NCBI GenBank assembly: GCA_022818135.1 | Contig: JAFMSR010000010.1 | Location: 8,417,557-8,481,556 of the forward strand | Length of the DNA stretch: 64,000 nucleotides | Reading direction: 5' to 3' | Source: Saxidomus purpurata | Taxonomy: Eukaryota > Mollusca > Bivalvia > Venerida > Veneridae | Translations under genes and position numbers: made by a program | Notes under the pieces: model-generated | What the model was told of the DNA's origin: nothing | Databases searched by the model: none | The model's input: only the letters and a program-made list of their open reading frames with translations | Shown here: positions 52,401 through 58,400 of the stretch, one piece after another | Layout of the letters: each line of letters starts with the position of its first letter | How positions within the stretch are numbered: position 1 is the first letter of the stretch

Positions 52401-55400
52401 ACCTTTCATTCATAGATTTAATTAATCGGAAGTTACAAATGTAGTTTAGTTTTGATATTTCGTCGGTCATTAAGAAGCGCCGGATTGACCTATTCGACAT
52501 TTGTTTGGGCTATGTAGGTAATTTCATACCTAAACAACGCATTTTCTTACCCGAGCATCGATATGTATTGTCCATTTACCAAAGACAGGTTCCCGGCTTA
52601 GTTGTAATTTACCAGTGACAACTCCATCCTTTGTTCCCCTATAATCGGTGACTTCGATTTTGTTGTCTTTCCCATCCTGCATGTTAAAATTATTATTCAG
52701 AACAAATCGTTTTTTTGGTGGCTAGAGAACGGAAGTTGTGATAAAGACAAAATCACATGATCTACAGTAGACAGCTGTATTCTAATAAACGCGTTTACAA
52801 TATACATTCATGTGTTCAATCAAAGTTTACAAATGCTAACGAAATCGACCTTCAGAGGCACGCTCTTCATTTAAAACATTTCTTGTCATTGTAGTTACAG
52901 ATTTTCTGCGACTATGTATAACATTTGTATACGTATGATCATTATCAGGAAACGTTCAAGCGAGAAATAAAAAATATTTCAAAAGAAAGCATATCTTTAA
53001 AAGTCATGATATATCACATCGTTATTACAGTTCGTCCACTATTGAAACATGAAGGAAATTTTCGTAAATAAATAAGACTTAGTGTAATTTGTTAGCTTTT
53101 TATTTTATGAAACTGCATTTTTAATCTTTGTAAATTGCCATATTAAGTGATTTTTGTCACGCCACTCTTTTCAATGTACTTACATGTATTGTTATAGTAA
53201 AGAGTCCGTTGAATCCAAGTAAATTCGGGTGCAACAATATCGCTCGGTACCTCACTGATAAAAGAGGAGAATATGTAATTGTGGATCAACATAATGAAAG
53301 TATTGTCGCATATACCATTCTACTTGTCAAAGGTTTAAACAATTGAATCAAATGACTTCTAACCACGCATTCAAAGTAGAAAAGTCAAATTATTTGAATG
53401 TGATAATTGTTTTAATATTGGTTTACTGAAATCTATACAAAATATGACATCGAACAGTCTTTTTTATAATGTCACAGATAGTCCCTTAAGCTGTTCTATT
53501 TACATGTTCTGTCAGATTTTTATATGAACTGATTCGGTATTATAATGCAAGGCTTGTTAATTGTACCCTGCGGGTCGAGATCTGCAGAGCACGAAATTCA
53601 ATATATGACACAGAATGAATGATTCACAAATATATGGTTTGCAGGGAAGTTTGTACGTTAAATGAAAAATAATCACATAGTCAACATTATAAATTGTTTA
53701 AACCAATAAAAATAATTCGATCTGCGCTTTGTACAACTTCAAGCGATATGATCTGATGATGTGGATCGATAATTATTGTGTACGAAGGACAATACATTGA
53801 AACAGAAATAAACAAAGCAATACATTGTACCAGCAATGAAATATAAATATAGTACTGTACAATGTGTATAACAGAGAAAGCCAAAAATGATTCTGGGTTA
53901 CCTTGTAGTTGTAATCGGTGAAACCGTCCACTGGGCCTTGACATGCAGCGTCCTCGATAAATGGCGGGTGATTTTGATCACTTGAATTCCTTCTCGGGAA
54001 TGTACGTAAATTATATCTCTTTTTTAGAGAAATCTATTATTAGATAAATATATATGTAATCGTTCGTAAATAACAAAGCTGTCAATGAAATGACGTCGGA
54101 AATTTGAAAATCAAACTTCAAACTCTTATATCGAGCTCCGTACGTTTCCATAAATTTCCGTACTTTTCCGTGATATGCATATGATTATCTTCCGTAATCA
54201 GCTAACAGCGCATTAATTTCTAAAACAGAAAAAAATGTGAAATGCAGCCCGTAAGCTAAATACCTTTCTGCAATCGTATGAATTTGTATGTACTCTTTTC
54301 ATTTGTAATATGTTCTTATCTTATGCGACATTCAAACAGAAGATTGATCTGGTCTGTCTTGCACTACTTTCGCATAGCGCATGTTTACAGTTGTTATTCG
54401 CACATAGCATAGTTTTAAATTGTTTGCAGTGTTTGAAATGTGGTATGCTAACTTAGGCATAGGGGACGTTCAGTCCCCAGGCCAAAAACGAAATAATTTG
54501 GCTAAAATCTTATCACCAGAGACACCAAGCGCCATATTTTAACACGATCACTTTACACACAGTAGCGTCGGATTGTCTTATTGTTTTCGTGATGATAAGC
54601 ACAATCCTGTCTAAATGATTTAAAGCAAGATAGTGCAGATTGTTGTTTCCAGACAGAAACAATTGTTTTACCGGAGTAGCTAAAATTCGCAAATAGCAAT
54701 TTTCGCGAAAATGTAATTCCAAATGCGAAAACAGATTTCGACTGGATGAAGCATTTTTAAATAAAAAAGCCGTCTTTATATTATTAAGGATTCTGCTATT
54801 CAAAGATTTTTTTTCTTTCAAGGCTAGGCTACTCACCTTAATTTGAGAAGTATGCACACCCGACCGCCTTTTAGTACTTTGATTTACATATGGAGCTATG
54901 GTAGGCCTCTTTTATGAGTAACATATTACCCATAGACAAAACACTTACGGAATAAAATGGAATTCAACTTTATATTTAGTCTATGTTTAGAATGTACTTG
55001 TCGTAATCTGTTTTATAATGTTAGGCAAATATAGAGTCTACAAAGAAACAAGAACCAAGACGCAAGATCATATTGGTAGGTTCTTGTTATGCGTCTTATC
55101 CTAAAATAGGCCAGTTCGTTTACAGACAAGTAGATTGGCAAATGTTAAGTGCACGCAATAATAGTTCACTCTGTCTGATCCGCATTTTAAAAGTTATGTT
55201 AGTTCAACAAGCCCTATATGTTACACTTTCACATCAAACCTTCTTGTCCTGCCGAATAGCGTGTCTTATCAGTCTGTAGAAATATGAACAGGTTGTTGTT
55301 TTCATATCGTATGTTTGATTCGTTCCTGAAAGTCAATCCTCCTGATCCTGTTACGGAAACTTTGTAATTAGAGAATGACAAGCCCTCTGGCACCTACAAT

Positions 55401-58400
55401 TATGTCAATGTCGTAAATAGATTGTGCAAACAGGATCCGAAGTTGAAAAACTTGCAATTTTAGTCTAATTAGCACATCTTGCAAGTTCAATAGAGTTGCT
55501 TTTGATCTCGATATTAATGGGCTTAACTATAAACTTTCTTGACCAGCAAACTGTCATTCAACACCAATTTTTTAAGTGATCTATCATTATTACTATGACA
55601 TGATATTGTACATAAAGGACAAAAAAACAACACGAGAAAACTAGAATGCACCAAAGAACGCTGCACAAACGATACACATGCTATATGTGTTAATTTAGTG
55701 ATTCTTTTTAATCGGACGAGTACAGTATTGTTGATGTTGTAATTCTAGAGAGCACCCTGTTAACTCACTTAGTAGCCAATTAAATACAGTGACAGTTTAT
55801 GACGACATGTCTATAAGACTTTCACGTCAGACAAAAATTTATTTCAGTTTTCAGGTGTTTGGCATGCTTATAAACCTCTGAAAAATGTATTCATTTTCTG
55901 TTGTTACTGTAGTATTATTGGGTATATATCGACATGGTTATTTGAACAAATTGTTATTAATTAATGCTAAATCAATTAGATATGATGATAAATCTTAACT
56001 TCTTTATATAATCAGAGACTGCAAAACTTGCATCATGGTGTGAAATGCTGAAATAAAATGCGGTTGATCACAATTAAAAGACTATCACATTTCAGTAGCT
56101 TTAGAAAGTATTTTCATTATACTACTAATGTGCTTACCTTAAGTGTCACTGTGCTCGGAATACCTAAAATAAAATGTTAACCATAGTGATTTGATTATTT
56201 CAATACATATAAAGAGAATGGCCCAACAGAATTTCCTCTGTGAATCAATACACTGTCACAATAGTCAACAGGTAAAACAAAAACGTTTGATAAATTTAAC
56301 ACTTGTTTGAGATAGGTACCCTTGTAAAGTGGGAACATTGGTTGTTGATGATAATCTTAAGGCGCAGGCAGAGTATGTTTGAGTGAAGAATGTTTCATGT
56401 TACAATCATTGTGTTTTGATAGAAAGATGAATAATTTGAATCCAATTACATGTACTTCTAATACAGAAAGCGTCTCTGATTAGGACGTTTCATGCTGATA
56501 CCGTTAAAAACAATTATTTCTGTCCTATAAAAGGCAACGGAACATTGTTCTGAATTTGTATGTCAAGGTAAATGCCAAATAGATTACAATAGAAGCCATT
56601 TTATATTTGCATAAACGTATATAGCCTTACAGTTCATGGGCTGATAAAATGAATGAAGAGGCAATGGCGATTTGGTCTTGACATTGGCAACAATTATTCT
56701 GTTTATTTGGGTCAGTAGACAAAAGATCTAGATCTTAGTGCCAGTAGATCCTTTACTTGAGAGAGCAGAGCTTATTGCCATTTCATTGCAACATGTTAAA
56801 ATCAAGGTTGGTTACTGCGAGGATGCATTTTATATATTATTCAATTGGGGTTTTCAAAGTGTTTAAACGATGAATTAAATAAGTCTTAATACAGAGTTTG
56901 CAAGGAAACTGCGGATTTGTAAAATAATATAGTTCATTATAATAATATGTTCCTCAAAAGTGTCATTAATTCAAACTTGTAAGACCACTGAAATTCTTTC
57001 AAACATAACATTTGATTTCAATACACTCCATACAATAAGTAGTAGATGTATTTACATGTTTAACAGCTTTCGATGCGCCAGAAGTTAATACACTAAACCT
57101 CAACAAACATTACAATGACAGCGGAATACAAATTGGTCATGTACGATGGTTGTGTGATTCTAGATATAAATCTAAATATAACAAAACCGCGTTTGATAGA
57201 AATTGAAATACCATTTGTAACTGTTCCAGACGTAGACGTTATTATTGAGCTGTTCTGGGAATAATGCAGCGTTGCCACGACCTGCACAGGCCCTGTTGCT
57301 CCGATGATAGTCACTCTAGCACCCAGTTTGACACCAGGGATCAGTGAGTTTGGGAATGTTACAATGTAGGACCTACAAATTTACTTTGCTGTATTTCATT
57401 GAAAATGAATAGTATCCATTTCGTTTATGTATAAAACGAAAACACAAACTTAAAATAATATCAGAAAACAATTACCCTTTTAATCAAATTTCCCAAAAGT
57501 AAAAACATAATACTTGCTACAAATGTGTGTTACTAGAATATGGTACCATACTGTATTAAAATAATCGATTATTGCATGCAAAGCAAGTCAGAAAACAATT
57601 TATGATCCAGCTGGGTTTTGTTGGAAATCAGGCATTGAGGGTCTTTACATAGTCACATTAATCTTTTTAAGTACTGCATTACGCTGGTAATTTTCTGTGA
57701 CACTCTTCCGGTTTATTTGATGTTGACGCTCGTCCAACCGTATTTTGGTCATTTTAACCAGCGGACAGTTTGCCTTACTGTCCTTCCTGGGAAAACCAGT
57801 ACTAGACTCATATCCTCCATACGAAACTGCCAACTATTTCACATAAAGAGACATGATTTGTAGCAGAGCTCGAAACCATGGCTCTCAATATATGAGAGGT
57901 TATAATGATTTAAAGTCAGCGACTCTAACCACTCGACCACGAAGGCGGGAGATTGAATTAAAATTATATTACATGTAAAAGAATACACAATTAAAGGTCC
58001 AATATTAAAGAAAGCGAAAACTCCAATATATACTTTAAAAAGCAAAGAAATAAGTTATTTTTAATAAAAAATGAAAGTTAGTATGCACAAATTCTAAATA
58101 AATCACAGTACATGTACAATTATTTTTCTATGCATTATGAAGAAAGTTAAAAAGACCTGGGTAGTCATTTTGTCGATTCACTGAGATTTCAACATAATAC
58201 ACATACTTTTCTTCGTGCTCCATATATTTTCTGTAAATTTTAACCTGCCAGTTTTCATTATTTAGTGTCTTGCATAAGGTAATGTACTTGTCATTGAAAT
58301 AACTGTCACTTAAATTTCGCTTAGTAGTGGACCTTTAAACCTATGCACTGACTAAATTTAACAACATAATTCTAGTCTCTTGTATTCATCAGTCAAAAGA

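Noticed and set aside
55073..55279. 68-codon plus-strand ORF
   Set aside because: Antisense shadow overlapping TEP exon E4; no independent support.
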